Shown here: positions 1 through 8,786 of the stretch, piece by piece
Position numbering within the stretch: position 1 is the stretch's first letter
Layout of the letters: each line of letters begins with the position of its first letter
Assembly: GCA_009697455.1 (NCBI GenBank)
Contig: SHUI01000003.1
Coordinates: 1-50,126 of the forward strand
Length of the DNA: 50,126 bases
Reading direction: 5' to 3'
DNA from: Bryobacterales bacterium
GTDB lineage: Bacteria > Acidobacteriota > Terriglobia > Bryobacterales > Bryobacteraceae
Position numbers and translations under genes: made by a program
The notes under the pieces: generated by a model
The model's input: the letters and a program-made list of their open reading frames with translations, nothing else
What the model was told of the DNA's origin: nothing
The model's database searches: none

Positions 1-70
1 AGCGTCCGGAATTTCTGATATGAAGGATGACAGAAGGCGAATTGCTAATTCTTTAAGAGGTGGATGGGAC

Positions 71-448
71 TTGGCCCGGAAGAGATCGACGACACTGACT
101 GAAGCCGAAGCGAGGCTAATGGACATTGTGTGGGACAAGGGCCGCGCTACCGTTGGCGACGTTATGGAAGCGCTGCCGGACGCGCCTCCGCTCGCCTACA
201 GCACGGTCCTCACGACCATGCGGATCCTGGAGCAGAAAGGTTTTGTCCGCCACGTCAAGGAAGGCCGCGCGTTCCTTTACGAGCCCATTGTCGATCGCGG
301 CGAGGCCGGCGGCAGCGCGATCGCGCAGATTCTGGCGCGCTTCTTCCGCAACTCACCAGAGTTGCTTGTGATGAACCTTCTCGCCCATGAAAGCGTAGAC
401 AAGAAGGAGCTGAGGCGGCTGAAGAAGCTGATCGAGGAAGCGAAATAG
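71..448 (+). CDS. BlaI/MecI/CopY-family transcriptional repressor
   Basis: A small winged-helix repressor of about 125 residues that in its family represses the adjacent M56 sensor-protease gene until the protease triggers its cleavage. The protein shows the family pattern LTEAEARLMDIVW, then VGDVMEAL and the recognition-helix stretch AYSTVLTTMRILEQKG. The ORF track starts at ATG 20, but TTG 71 is preferred. AGAGGTGG lies about nine bases upstream of it, and the resulting protein LARKRSTTLTEAEA has the usual family length. The gene ends 12 bases before the M56 gene, so the two are surely cotranscribed. Autoregulation by binding upstream of position 1 is inferred, since the operator would lie outside the window. 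Confidence 0.88.
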   Translation: MARKRSTTLTEAEARLMDIVWDKGRATVGDVMEALPDAPPLAYSTVLTTMRILEQKGFVRHVKEGRAFLYEPIVDRGEAGGSAIAQILARFFRNSPELLVMNLLAHESVDKKELRRLKKLIEEAK

Positions 449-460
449 GAGCGGACCCGG

Positions 461-2845
461 ATGAACCTCGCCTTACGGATTGTGCCATCGCTCATTAACG
501 CCGTTCCGGCGGGCTTGCTGGCCGCGGGCACCTGCTGGCTGATACTGCGGTACCTGCGCGGTATGAACGCCGCCACCCGGTATTCGATCTGGTTCGTTGC
601 GCTGGCGGCCGTTTCGGTAATGCCGCTCACGATTGGACGCCGTGCGGCACCGCCGCCATTGGCAGCGGAGACCCCTTTCGATTTCACCAGGACCCAGGCG
701 CGGGTGGAAATCGCGGTGGAGGCCATGCCTCCGCTCCGGGTTGAGCCGGCGCCGGACGAGCCGCGCCGGGCTCCCGCCAGCCTCACCTTGGACCTGGATT
801 TCGGCACGGCGCTGTTTGCGGGCTGGATCGCAGGCGTCGTTTTCATGGGGAGCCGCCTCGCACTCAGCGCGATCCGAACCCTCAATCTTCGCCGCGGTTG
901 CACCCCGCTCCCCGAGAACCTGCATACACGCCTTCCGTCCACCGCGCCTGCCCGCCTTGCGATTTCGGCGGATATCGCTTCGCCGGTCACGATAGGTTTT
1001 CGACAGCCCGTAATCCTGATACCGGCAGCGCTCGTGGACCGCATCAGCGACAGCGACCTGGAGCACATTGTGCTGCACGAAATGGCGCATGTCCTTCGGG
1101 GAGACGCATGGACCAATCTCGCGCAGCGGCTAATGGAAGCCGTGATGTTCTTTCATCCCGCCGTTTGGTTTATCGGGCGAAGACTGGACCTGGAACGCGA
1201 GATCGCCTGCGACGACTGGACCGTATCCCGGACGGAGCGGCACAAGAACTACGCCGAATGCCTGACACGGCTCATTGAGCTCGGCGCGGCGAATACGCGG
1301 CCGGCTCTCGCGAGCGGCGTTCTGCACTTCCCGCAGCAGATTTCGAGGAGGATTGAGATGATCTTGAACCAGAAACGAAACCGGGTTCCAACTCCCTATA
1401 AGCCGGCGGTGCTCGCCGGCGCCGCGCTTGCGATCGGGGCCGTGGCCCTATGCACCCAGGCCACCCGTCTGGTTGCGGCCGAGGATTCCAAAACGGTCCG
1501 CGCGCCGAAGTCCGAGAGCGCCGCTCACAAGAGCTTCCGGCTTCCCGACAGCGGCGGTGGCCACCGTGAAACGCAGATAAGCTGGTCGAGCGGGTGGGAC
1601 CGAGTTTCGATCCGCGCCAGAGGCGAAGTCGAGTTTACGGACGACGACCGCGACATACGGAGTCTCGAACCAGACGGCTATCTCCGCATCGAAGAGAAGA
1701 GCTGGTTTCTGGTGCAGCGCAGCATCGAGATCGCGGCCGGCCCTTCCGGAAACCTTACCCGAACCTACGAGGTCCATGGCGACCCGAAGGAGTTCGACGG
1801 CGCGGCGAGGAACTGGCTGAGCGCGATGCTGTCCGCGGCCGTCCGCGAGACGGGCATCGGCGCGGAGAGCCGCGTTCGGCGCATTTACAAGCGCGCCGGC
1901 ACGGCCGGAGTCCTGGACGACATTTCCCGTATGCGCTCCGACGGCGTCAAGTGCGTCTACTTCCGCTACCTGTTCGACCTGACCTCCCCGGACCCCGCGG
2001 ACCTCGGGCGGATTCTCAGGCGGGTGGGGCGCGACGTTCGATCCGACGGCGACAAGGCGCGCCTGCTTCACGAGATCGCCGAAGACGCGCTCGCCTCCGC
2101 CGCGCCCCGCATCGCATTCTTCGAAGCGGCTCAGACCATCGGCTCCGACGGCGACCGCAGCCGCCTGCTTCGCGAGGTTCTTACCGAAGGGGTGCGGCCT
2201 CCCGAAACCCTGGAGTTGGTTCTGAAGGCCGCGGCGCGCGTCAACTCGGACGGCGACAAGGCGCGGGTGCTTGTGGAGTTCACCGGCCTTCATCCCGTCG
2301 ACGACGCGCTTCGGACGGCGTTCTTCAGGGCGGTTGCCACAATTCAATCCGATGGCGATCGCGCGAGAGTGCTTTCCGCCGCGATGAGAGAATCGGCGGC
2401 GAGCAAAGAAACCATGGCCGAAGCCGTGAAGGCAGCCGGACGTATCGGTTCCGACGGAGAGAAGGCCCGGCTGCTCGTCCAGGCGGTTGAGTCCTATTCG
2501 CCGGACGACGCTTTGCGCGCCGCCTTCTTCCAGGCGGTTTCGACGATCGGCTCGGACGGCGAGCGCCACCGTGTTCTGGCCGCGCTTCTTCATCGCGGAA
2601 AGCTATCGCGGGAGACCATGCTCGATTTGCTGCGAGCCGCGACCCGCATGGGTTCGGATGGTGAAAAATCCAGGTTGCTGGTCGAGTTCACGAGAGTATG
2701 TCCCGGAGACGAGCCGCTGCTCGCGGCCGTGCTCGATGCCGCGGCCAGCATCGGATCGGACGGCGAGTACCGCCGCGTGGTCTCCGCGCTCACTGAGCGA
2801 AGCGGCGGCAAGAGCGTAGTCGGAAAGAAGGCGAAAGCCGACTGA
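461..2845 (+). CDS. BlaR1/MecR1-like M56 membrane metallopeptidase with C-terminal SDG repeats
   Basis: Partner of the upstream BlaI repressor. The N-terminal half is an M56 peptidase with four likely membrane segments (around residues 12-30, 45-65, 115-135 and 310-330). The zinc motif HEMAHVLRGD is followed by the family helix with FFHPAVWFIGRRLDLEREIACD. In BlaR1 a signal activates this site and the repressor is cut. Here no penicillin-binding sensor domain follows. Residues 345-490 form an unrecognised probably periplasmic region, and residues 490-790 carry about nine 34-residue repeats around SDGDKARLL. At 794 residues it is longer than BlaR1 (about 600). The sensed signal is unknown; the repeats are the likely sensor or scaffold. 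Confidence 0.88.
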   Translation: MNLALRIVPSLINAVPAGLLAAGTCWLILRYLRGMNAATRYSIWFVALAAVSVMPLTIGRRAAPPPLAAETPFDFTRTQARVEIAVEAMPPLRVEPAPDEPRRAPASLTLDLDFGTALFAGWIAGVVFMGSRLALSAIRTLNLRRGCTPLPENLHTRLPSTAPARLAISADIASPVTIGFRQPVILIPAALVDRISDSDLEHIVLHEMAHVLRGDAWTNLAQRLMEAVMFFHPAVWFIGRRLDLEREIACDDWTVSRTERHKNYAECLTRLIELGAANTRPALASGVLHFPQQISRRIEMILNQKRNRVPTPYKPAVLAGAALAIGAVALCTQATRLVAAEDSKTVRAPKSESAAHKSFRLPDSGGGHRETQISWSSGWDRVSIRARGEVEFTDDDRDIRSLEPDGYLRIEEKSWFLVQRSIEIAAGPSGNLTRTYEVHGDPKEFDGAARNWLSAMLSAAVRETGIGAESRVRRIYKRAGTAGVLDDISRMRSDGVKCVYFRYLFDLTSPDPADLGRILRRVGRDVRSDGDKARLLHEIAEDALASAAPRIAFFEAAQTIGSDGDRSRLLREVLTEGVRPPETLELVLKAAARVNSDGDKARVLVEFTGLHPVDDALRTAFFRAVATIQSDGDRARVLSAAMRESAASKETMAEAVKAAGRIGSDGEKARLLVQAVESYSPDDALRAAFFQAVSTIGSDGERHRVLAALLHRGKLSRETMLDLLRAATRMGSDGEKSRLLVEFTRVCPGDEPLLAAVLDAAASIGSDGEYRRVVSALTERSGGKSVVGKKAKAD
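1930..2800 (+). repeat. Tandem 34-codon repeats inside the M56 gene
   Basis: The TCCGACGGCGAC-like core (protein SDG[DE][KR]xR[LV]L) recurs about every 102-105 bases, near 1938, 2043, 2146, 2249, 2350, 2452, 2554, 2656 and 2758. The phase is always in frame. The repeats alternate long helical linkers (AFFxAVxTIGSDG and TMxxxLKAAxRxGSDG types), suggesting a paired 68-residue super-unit forming an alpha solenoid similar to HEAT repeats. DNA identity is moderate, so these are old duplications. Confidence 0.85.
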
Positions 2846-2902
2846 GCAGTCCCACTGCTGTTATGCCGGATGGCGGCTGGCACCCCCGGCCAGCGGCCCG
2901 TC

Positions 2903-4216
2903 CTACTCCAGCATCCGCTGCTTCTTCACCCACTCGATGAGCGCGTCCCGCACCAGGGGACCGTCTTTCGAAAGCACTTGTCCTGCCGCTCCGATCAGCG
3001 CTTCCTGGTGCTCCGCCACGAAGTCCGGCATCGCGACGGTGTAATCTCGCGCCGGATCGATCGCGTGACCGGCCTTCGCGAATTGCCCGAGTTGCGAACC
3101 CTTGAAGCGCGCGACAACGACCTGGTTTTCGAACGGCATGATATTCCAAAGGTCCCGCACGAGGATGCGTCCCTTCGGCAATTTGTCCCGCACGCCGCCG
3201 GCATTCATGAAGCCGAAATCGGCCTTCGTGATTTCAACCATGGCCCGTTCAAGCATGGCGCGCAGTTCGGTCCGCGTGAACTCGCGCTTAGCCTCGCCTA
3301 CCCGGATGTCGACCAATGGGGCAATCTTCTTCTCCCAGGCGTCAACCTGAGCGGCCACGTCCGGGGCGGGCTTCACGGTGTGACCGTCGACCGGAATTTT
3401 ATGCCAGTTCCAAGACTCGAGCTTCTTTGCCGAAACATCGACCTTCATGGCCAGTCTCCCGGCTTCCACGCCATAGCCCTTTACGCGGACGTCGACGCGC
3501 CCTTCGTAAACGTCCGGAGCCGAAAGCCCGGCATGATCGTGGCCCGTCACCAGAACCTGTACTTCGGGCACGCCGCGTAGGATCGCCGTTTGATCCGCGG
3601 CATCGAGGTGGCCAAGAACCACCAGAAAGTCGGCTTTCTCGCGCACTTCCTTCGCGTACTTTCGCACGGTCTCGGCGACGGGCAACACGCTGTACGGCCC
3701 CACGCGGGACCTCAAGGAATTGTCCATCAGCCGTGTCAGCATCGCGCCGATAATGGCGACTCGAATTCCGTTTACCGTCTTGATGACGTAGGGCTCGGGC
3801 GTCAGCAGTTTGCCCGCGGCATCGGCCAGATTGGCGCTCACGATGGGGTAGTTAGCGGACTTGATGAAGGCCCGCGTCCTCTCGAAGCCGTAGTCGAGAT
3901 CGTGATTGCCAAGCGTCGCGGCGTCGAAATGAAGCAGGTTCGCCAAGTCGAAAATCAGTTGACCCTGATATAGGGACGATGCCGGCGTTCCCTGCACCAG
4001 ATCGCCTGCGTTCAGAATCAGGCAGGAATTGCAGCCTTCGGTCTCCTTGCGGAGAACGGCGGCGAGCACCGCGAAGCCGCCCTGCCGATCGCTATCCGGC
4101 GAGATGCGAGCGTGAAGATCGTTCGTGTGAAGAATGGTGAGAGCACGGGTTTCGGCGGCGAGCGCCGCGGCAACAAGGAGTATAGATGCCGCAGCGCGGC
4201 GGGGCTCTCGTGTCAT
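2903..4216 (-). CDS. Secreted 5'-nucleotidase / UDP-sugar hydrolase family phosphoesterase
   Basis: A 437-residue exported phosphoesterase, probably releasing phosphate from nucleotides outside the cytoplasm. A signal peptide (ASILLVAAALAAETRA) is followed by the metallophosphatase motifs LTILHTNDLHAR, GNHDLDYG and GHDHAG. The second domain is the 5'-nucleotidase C-terminal substrate domain, with FMNAGGVRDKLPKG and FENQVVVARFKGSQL. It lies 39 bases downstream of the receptor gene on the same strand, so cotranscription and a role in nutrient scavenging are plausible. The stop codon is embedded in a short repeat shared with the receptor gene. The exact substrate cannot be told from sequence. 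Confidence 0.88.
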   Translation of the reverse strand: MTREPRRAAASILLVAAALAAETRALTILHTNDLHARISPDSDRQGGFAVLAAVLRKETEGCNSCLILNAGDLVQGTPASSLYQGQLIFDLANLLHFDAATLGNHDLDYGFERTRAFIKSANYPIVSANLADAAGKLLTPEPYVIKTVNGIRVAIIGAMLTRLMDNSLRSRVGPYSVLPVAETVRKYAKEVREKADFLVVLGHLDAADQTAILRGVPEVQVLVTGHDHAGLSAPDVYEGRVDVRVKGYGVEAGRLAMKVDVSAKKLESWNWHKIPVDGHTVKPAPDVAAQVDAWEKKIAPLVDIRVGEAKREFTRTELRAMLERAMVEITKADFGFMNAGGVRDKLPKGRILVRDLWNIMPFENQVVVARFKGSQLGQFAKAGHAIDPARDYTVAMPDFVAEHQEALIGAAGQVLSKDGPLVRDALIEWVKKQRMLE

Positions 4217-4234
4217 GCTTTGTTCACCTGAGGA

Positions 4235-4263
4235 AGGCCGGCCAACAGGCCCGTCCTACCACT
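4235..4263 (-). repeat. Stop-codon-proximal short repeat (copy at receptor 3' end; sister at 2885-2909)
   Basis: On the minus strand, GTAGGACGGGCC begins within the TAG stop of the receptor gene and continues into a GGCC-tgtt-GGCC mini-hairpin. Almost the same sequence begins at the TAG of the nucleotidase gene (2903-2905), again followed by GGCC repeats. Two adjacent genes sharing their stop codon inside a repeat suggests a REP-like element or duplicated 3' ends. Confidence 0.5.
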
Positions 4264-7200
4264 CCACCCGTAGCACGATGATCGTGTGCCAGCGCCCGGT
4301 CCCGATGTCGGAGAAGCTGCCGCGCGTGCCAGTAAACGTTCCGAACGACGACGGATCGGTCCTGTTAAACGTCGAGTTGGGCGGATTGAAATTGTGGTAC
4401 TTGAAGATATTGTTGAAATCGCCGCGCAAGTTGAAGCGGATCTTCTCGAAAAGCATCCAGCTCTTCGAGATCGAAGTCTGAGGCCAGATCACGCCCGGAG
4501 CTTCCAAGGTGTTGCGTCCCAGGCTTCCGACGGTATACGAGGCTGGGTACTGGAAGCCGTTAACATCCAGGTATCGCTTCTGCGCGGAGAAGGGGAAGCG
4601 GTTCGAGCCGATATCGACATGAGCCAGCTTGACCTTGTCGTTTGCCGCGATTTGCGTAGGGCGGTTACCTACGCCAGGCAGGTAGAGATTCGGGCTTCCG
4701 GCAAATCCAACTGTGAAGGGAGGCCCGGTCTGGAAGGTCTGGATCCATACGACCTCCCATCCTCCCAGCAACGCATTCCTGACTCCGCCGGTGTTCATCC
4801 AACGGCGTCCCTTGCCTACCGGCAGTTCGTAGGTGAGGGTGCTCACCCAGCGGTGGTGGATATCGTAGCTCGCGCGGGCTTTTTCAAGGCGGCGATTGTA
4901 GAAGCTGATACCGCCCGTGCCGCCGTCGGCGTCGTAGTCGTTCAGCGTCTTCGACCAGGTGTAGAACGAGTTCATCGTCATGCCCTTTGAATACCGCTTC
5001 TCAAACCGCAGCGTGCTCGAATGATAGCTGTTGTGGCCGAGGTTGCTGATCAGGCTGACAGACCCGAACTGCGGGTAGGGCTTGAAATTCTGAAACGCCT
5101 GCCGGATGGGCTCGATGCGCGCCGGCTCGGAGGGAAACCAACTGATGGGCTGGACGTTCATGTCCCCGCTGTTAAGCAGTTTCACTCCTGAGGAGCCCTG
5201 ATAGGAGGCTTCCATCAGCCAGGTCTTGGCGAACTGCCACTCAACGCCTCCGGACCAACTCATCACGTAGGGGGTGCGGAGGCCCGGATCGTACCACGTG
5301 GCGTTGCGGCCGCTGAAGTTGGTTCCAATGAACGGGACGCTGCCATCGGACCGGCTTGCAAAATTGATAGGCGGCGGGCCTTGCGAAAGGCGGAAGACCG
5401 TGCGCGGATCGCCGGCGGGCGACTGAATGCTTGCCGTGGCAATATACTCTTCGAACATCTGGTTGATGTCACTGGTGAGCAGGTCGGCGGAAATGATGGT
5501 GAAGCTCGAGCGGAAGACCATGTTGTCGCGAAATTTCCAGGCGAAGCCTGCGCGCGGCTGGAAGTTGTTGAGGTCCTTGCGGCCCAGTTGACCGGGTTGA
5601 TGGACGATGGCTCCCAGGCGGCCGGAGATAGGGTCGGTTGCCGTGGGATCGAACTGCGACTGCTGGCCGTACTTGGTGGAGAAGGGCGATTCATACGACC
5701 AGCGCAGGCCCAGATTCAGAGTGAGATTCCTGCGCGGGCGAAAGTCGTCCTGGACGTAGAAGGCGTGACTCATCCAGCGCGGCAGCCAGGTGGCCTGATT
5801 GCGGGTATAGGTGGCCACCGCGACGTTGCCGAGCAGGAAGTTCGCGAACGTGTTGCCCGTGTTCGGAGTGAAGGGCATGTCGGTCCCGCCCATGGTGTAG
5901 CGGCCCGCGGGAAGCGCTTCGAGCAGCGAATTGTAGCGCGTCCGCACGAACTCATAGCCGAACTTGGCGGTGTGCTTTCCGGCGACCTTCGTCAGGTTCT
6001 CCTGGAACGTGAAATCCTCGGCGACATTCTGGAAGCGGCCGCCAGGATTGCCATTGAAACCGGTCACAATGGAGGGAAAGTTCTCGCCGCCTACGTTCGG
6101 GATTCCTAACTTGGCCGCCCAGCCCTGCCCGTAGGTTTGCGGGTCCTTGGTCTCGCGACGCCGGTTGAAGCCGATGCGGGCCTCGTTGATGACGGTGGGG
6201 GATATGGTGTACGTGTCGGAAACCACGACGTTGGTGAAGTCATTGGGCGTGACCAGCACGGGGTCGTAGGGTTGCCAGGCGACATCGGTCGAATATCGGC
6301 CGGGCGCGCGGTTGCGCATGCGGGAAAAGCGCCCGAAGATACGGTGATTCACGTTGAACTGGTGATCGACCTTGGCGTCGTAGCGGGTGAAATAGTAGCG
6401 TCCCTTGGTAGGCAACACCAGATCCTGCGTAACGCCGCTGGGAGTCACCACGCCCGGCCGGTTGGGTCGCGGCCAGGGATTGTTCGCCAGAAGATTCTTC
6501 GATACGGTGTCGAAACGGCTCACCGGAATCTGGTTGCCGGGGAACGCGTCGCGGATCCATCGGCCGGTGGAATCCTGACGGGTCGTCGTGGGATCGAAGA
6601 TAGGGAAGCCGCGCCCGCCGAAGGTGAAATCACCGTTGTACATTTCGGGCGTCGGCACGCTGGTAATTGCGGTTTCGGAAACCTTCTCATGGTGACGCTG
6701 GAAACCGAAGAAGAAGAACGTCTTGTCTTTGCCGTTGTAAATCTTCGGGAGATACACGGGGCCTCCCGCGGTGGCGGACATTTCGTGATAGGCCCAGGGG
6801 TTGCAGGGCAGACCCACGTCGCAGCGCTTCAACTGATCGAAGTACTGACGATGGACCAGCGAGCCGTTCAGGTAGCGGTCTTCAAGCGAACCGTGGAAGC
6901 TGTTGGTGCCGCTCTTATAGACGCCGGATAGGATGCCGCCGGTGGAATGGCCGAACTCGGCCGGCAGTCCGGTGGTCCACATTTTGAATTCCTGGATCAT
7001 GTCAAGCGTACCGGTCATGATGCGCTGGTCGTCGTTGACGGCTCCGCGCACGGGTTCCTTGCCGCTAACGCCGTCGAGGGTGAGGCCGAGGGCACGCTCT
7101 CTCTGCCCCACGCCGTGCAGGCCGTTGATGACGTTCAGGCCCGGCAGATAGAGGGTGAGGCGCTTGAAGCCTTTTTGCATGACGGGAATCTTGACGATGG

Positions 7201-7609
7201 TCGAGCCCTCCATGACCGTGCCGGAGGCGGAGGTTTCGGTTTCGAGCAGGGGCGCGGTGCCGGTGACGCTGATGGTATCGGATATGGAGCCAACGTCCAT
7301 GGTGACGTCGATACGCGGCGATTCGTTGGTGCGCAACACGATACCATCGCGGACGTAGGTCTTGAAGCCGCCGGCCGCGATGGTGAGGCGGTAAGCGCCG
7401 GGAATCAGGTAGGGCACGTAATAAGAGCCTTCGGCCGAAGTGATGGATTCGGAAACGAACGCGCTGGCCGTATTGATGACAGTGACCTTCGCGGCGGGAA
7501 CTACCGCGCCGGTGGAATCGGTGACATTGCCCACTAACGTGGCCGTCCCGGTGGACTGCGCGAAGACCAGCGGCAGCGTGAATAGAAGCGCGATGAAGAT
7601 ACGGAGCAT
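4256..7609 (-). CDS. Oar-like TonB-dependent receptor with carboxypeptidase-regulatory-like N-terminal domain
   Basis: A 1117-residue outer-membrane protein of the large Acidobacteria receptor family. After the signal peptide (MLRIFIALLFTLPLVFAQ), residues 22-105 form a beta-sandwich (GNVTDSTGAVVPAAKVTV, SYYVPYLIPGAYRLTI). A plug-like region follows (SISDTISVTGTAPLLET, TLDGVSGKEPVRGAVND), then a long barrel region with aromatic-rich strands such as FYVQDDFRPRRNLTLNLGLRW. The C-terminus ends in an aromatic-rich strand (WHTIIVLRVEW), as barrels do. No TonB box was clear to me. It probably imports oligomeric substrate or serves surface assembly; the ligand is unknown. A good sigma70 promoter lies upstream. 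Confidence 0.87.
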   Translation of the reverse strand: MLRIFIALLFTLPLVFAQSTGTATLVGNVTDSTGAVVPAAKVTVINTASAFVSESITSAEGSYYVPYLIPGAYRLTIAAGGFKTYVRDGIVLRTNESPRIDVTMDVGSISDTISVTGTAPLLETETSASGTVMEGSTIVKIPVMQKGFKRLTLYLPGLNVINGLHGVGQRERALGLTLDGVSGKEPVRGAVNDDQRIMTGTLDMIQEFKMWTTGLPAEFGHSTGGILSGVYKSGTNSFHGSLEDRYLNGSLVHRQYFDQLKRCDVGLPCNPWAYHEMSATAGGPVYLPKIYNGKDKTFFFFGFQRHHEKVSETAITSVPTPEMYNGDFTFGGRGFPIFDPTTTRQDSTGRWIRDAFPGNQIPVSRFDTVSKNLLANNPWPRPNRPGVVTPSGVTQDLVLPTKGRYYFTRYDAKVDHQFNVNHRIFGRFSRMRNRAPGRYSTDVAWQPYDPVLVTPNDFTNVVVSDTYTISPTVINEARIGFNRRRETKDPQTYGQGWAAKLGIPNVGGENFPSIVTGFNGNPGGRFQNVAEDFTFQENLTKVAGKHTAKFGYEFVRTRYNSLLEALPAGRYTMGGTDMPFTPNTGNTFANFLLGNVAVATYTRNQATWLPRWMSHAFYVQDDFRPRRNLTLNLGLRWSYESPFSTKYGQQSQFDPTATDPISGRLGAIVHQPGQLGRKDLNNFQPRAGFAWKFRDNMVFRSSFTIISADLLTSDINQMFEEYIATASIQSPAGDPRTVFRLSQGPPPINFASRSDGSVPFIGTNFSGRNATWYDPGLRTPYVMSWSGGVEWQFAKTWLMEASYQGSSGVKLLNSGDMNVQPISWFPSEPARIEPIRQAFQNFKPYPQFGSVSLISNLGHNSYHSSTLRFEKRYSKGMTMNSFYTWSKTLNDYDADGGTGGISFYNRRLEKARASYDIHHRWVSTLTYELPVGKGRRWMNTGGVRNALLGGWEVVWIQTFQTGPPFTVGFAGSPNLYLPGVGNRPTQIAANDKVKLAHVDIGSNRFPFSAQKRYLDVNGFQYPASYTVGSLGRNTLEAPGVIWPQTSISKSWMLFEKIRFNLRGDFNNIFKYHNFNPPNSTFNRTDPSSFGTFTGTRGSFSDIGTGRWHTIIVLRVEW

Positions 7610-7685
7610 GTTGATTTTCCTGTTTCTCGTTCAACAACCGGAACCGTTTGAGCCGAAATTACATACTGTAAGACAGCTTGAGGCT

Positions 7686-7714
7686 ACTATATAACCCGCC
7701 CCGGGCCGCGTCAA
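7686..7714 (-). promoter_or_regulatory. Sigma70-type promoter of the TonB-receptor-like gene
   Basis: On the minus strand TTGACG (7714-7709) and TATAGT (7691-7686) are separated by exactly 17 bases. They lie about 75 bases upstream of the receptor start, leaving a 5' leader of roughly 70 bases. Confidence 0.6.
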
Positions 7715-7924
7715 CCGCATTCGGAGTTGGGGAGTCGGGAAGGTCCTTTCCGATTCGAGTCTACAGCATGGCTTCGGGGGACCGAGCCTGCGCAGCCCGC
7801 AAACGGAGGGCGTGGCGCTCCGTTCCATAGGCGCGCGAGAGATACATGGCGAGCGCGGCGATGCGTGCGAGGGCGATGGAGCGGGTGAGGCTGGGAAATG
7901 GGCCTCAGGCTCAGGGTGGGGTTG

Positions 7925-8425
7925 CAAGTGGCTTTTTATCAGGTATTTGGTGGGGGGTGACGCAGAGAGTGAATTTATTGTTTTTCCGTGTTGGGCGGGG
8001 GATTGTGGCGAAAGCGGGTCGGGATTTTGGTGGGTTTCGGGTGTCCGCGGCAGGGCTGCCGCGGCATGGTTCCAGACGGCAAATTCGGACCCCGGTTGCG
8101 AAGGGCGTTCTAAGTGGCTCTTTATCATACGCTTGGGACTGGGTGACGCAGAAGGAAAGTTTGTTGTTTCTTGCGGCGGACCCAAGGGAAGCGGGGGAGA
8201 GGGTCGGGTGGATCTCTCGTTGGTTTCGGCTGACGCCGGTGAGGCGGGCGCGGCGTGATTCCGGACGGGGAATGCGAAGAGCGCGTCAGGGTTGACGGTT
8301 AAGTGGCGTTTTATCATGTGGTTGTGGAGGGGGTGACGCAGAGATTTCATTTTGTGTGTTTCGACTTGCCCGCTCCCTGAATGCCGTATTGCGCCAGGCG
8401 CTCCCCCCGGACTGGAGTATACACC
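7925..8425 (-). repeat. Three tandem copies of an interspersed repeat (GGGTGACGCAGA element)
   Basis: The core TAAGTGGC..TTTATCA........GGGTGACGCAGA occurs with GTGACGCAGA at 7957, 8143 and 8333, so the period is 186-190 bases. Flanks between cores are also alike (GGTTCCAGACGG against GATTCCGGACGG). The spacing is not constant modulo three, so the array is unlikely to be coding. ORFs of both strands running through it are judged artefacts. Two further copies sit at 49.0-49.3 kb. Both groups lie upstream of minus-strand genes. No gene was seen between 7715 and 8544. Confidence 0.8.
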
Positions 8426-8544
8426 TACCGCAGTTCCAAGCCGGAGCGACAAAAAGCTAAGAGCTTTGAAATCAACAGAGAAAAATGATCTCAACGGGGG
8501 ACTGGCAAGCTTGCAGGCCCCGCGGTCGGCGCGGTTCGGCGCAC

Positions 8545-8688
8545 TCACCGAGCCGCCGGGCTCTCGTCACCCCAAACAAGGAGCGCGCGTTCGTCCAGTT
8601 CGTCGAACTCCGGATTTGGTTTGTTGCCGGGAGTCTCGCCGTGCCCTGAAGGGTTATTTTCTTGCGAATCGTTATCAATCGGTTCCAT
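8545..8688 (-). CDS. Small acidic hypothetical protein divergent from the DGR target
   Basis: A 47-residue ORF rich in D, E and N (MEPIDNDSQENNPSG, NPEFDELDERALLVWGDE). ATG 8688 is preceded by GGAGA at about eight bases, a good ribosome binding site. The ORF-track entry ending at 8892 uses an upstream start for the same frame; the internal ATG is favoured because of the binding site. I recognise no family. It is divergent from the DGR target gene with a 98-base gap, so a shared regulatory region is possible. It may be non-coding. Confidence 0.35.
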   Translation of the reverse strand: MEPIDNDSQENNPSGHGETPGNKPNPEFDELDERALLVWGDESPAAR

Positions 8689-8786
8689 CAGAAGTTCTCC
8701 AGTCGCCAGGTGCGACAAGACGATTTGAACAAGTGAAGCCGGAAGATAAGCTCCCCCGAACCTGTAGATTTCTGTAAAATTGAGCG

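Noticed and set aside
7631-8548. 305-residue minus-strand ORF over the repeat array
   Set aside because: It is Pro/Ser-rich, runs through repeats whose spacing is not a multiple of three, and overlaps the receptor promoter and leader.
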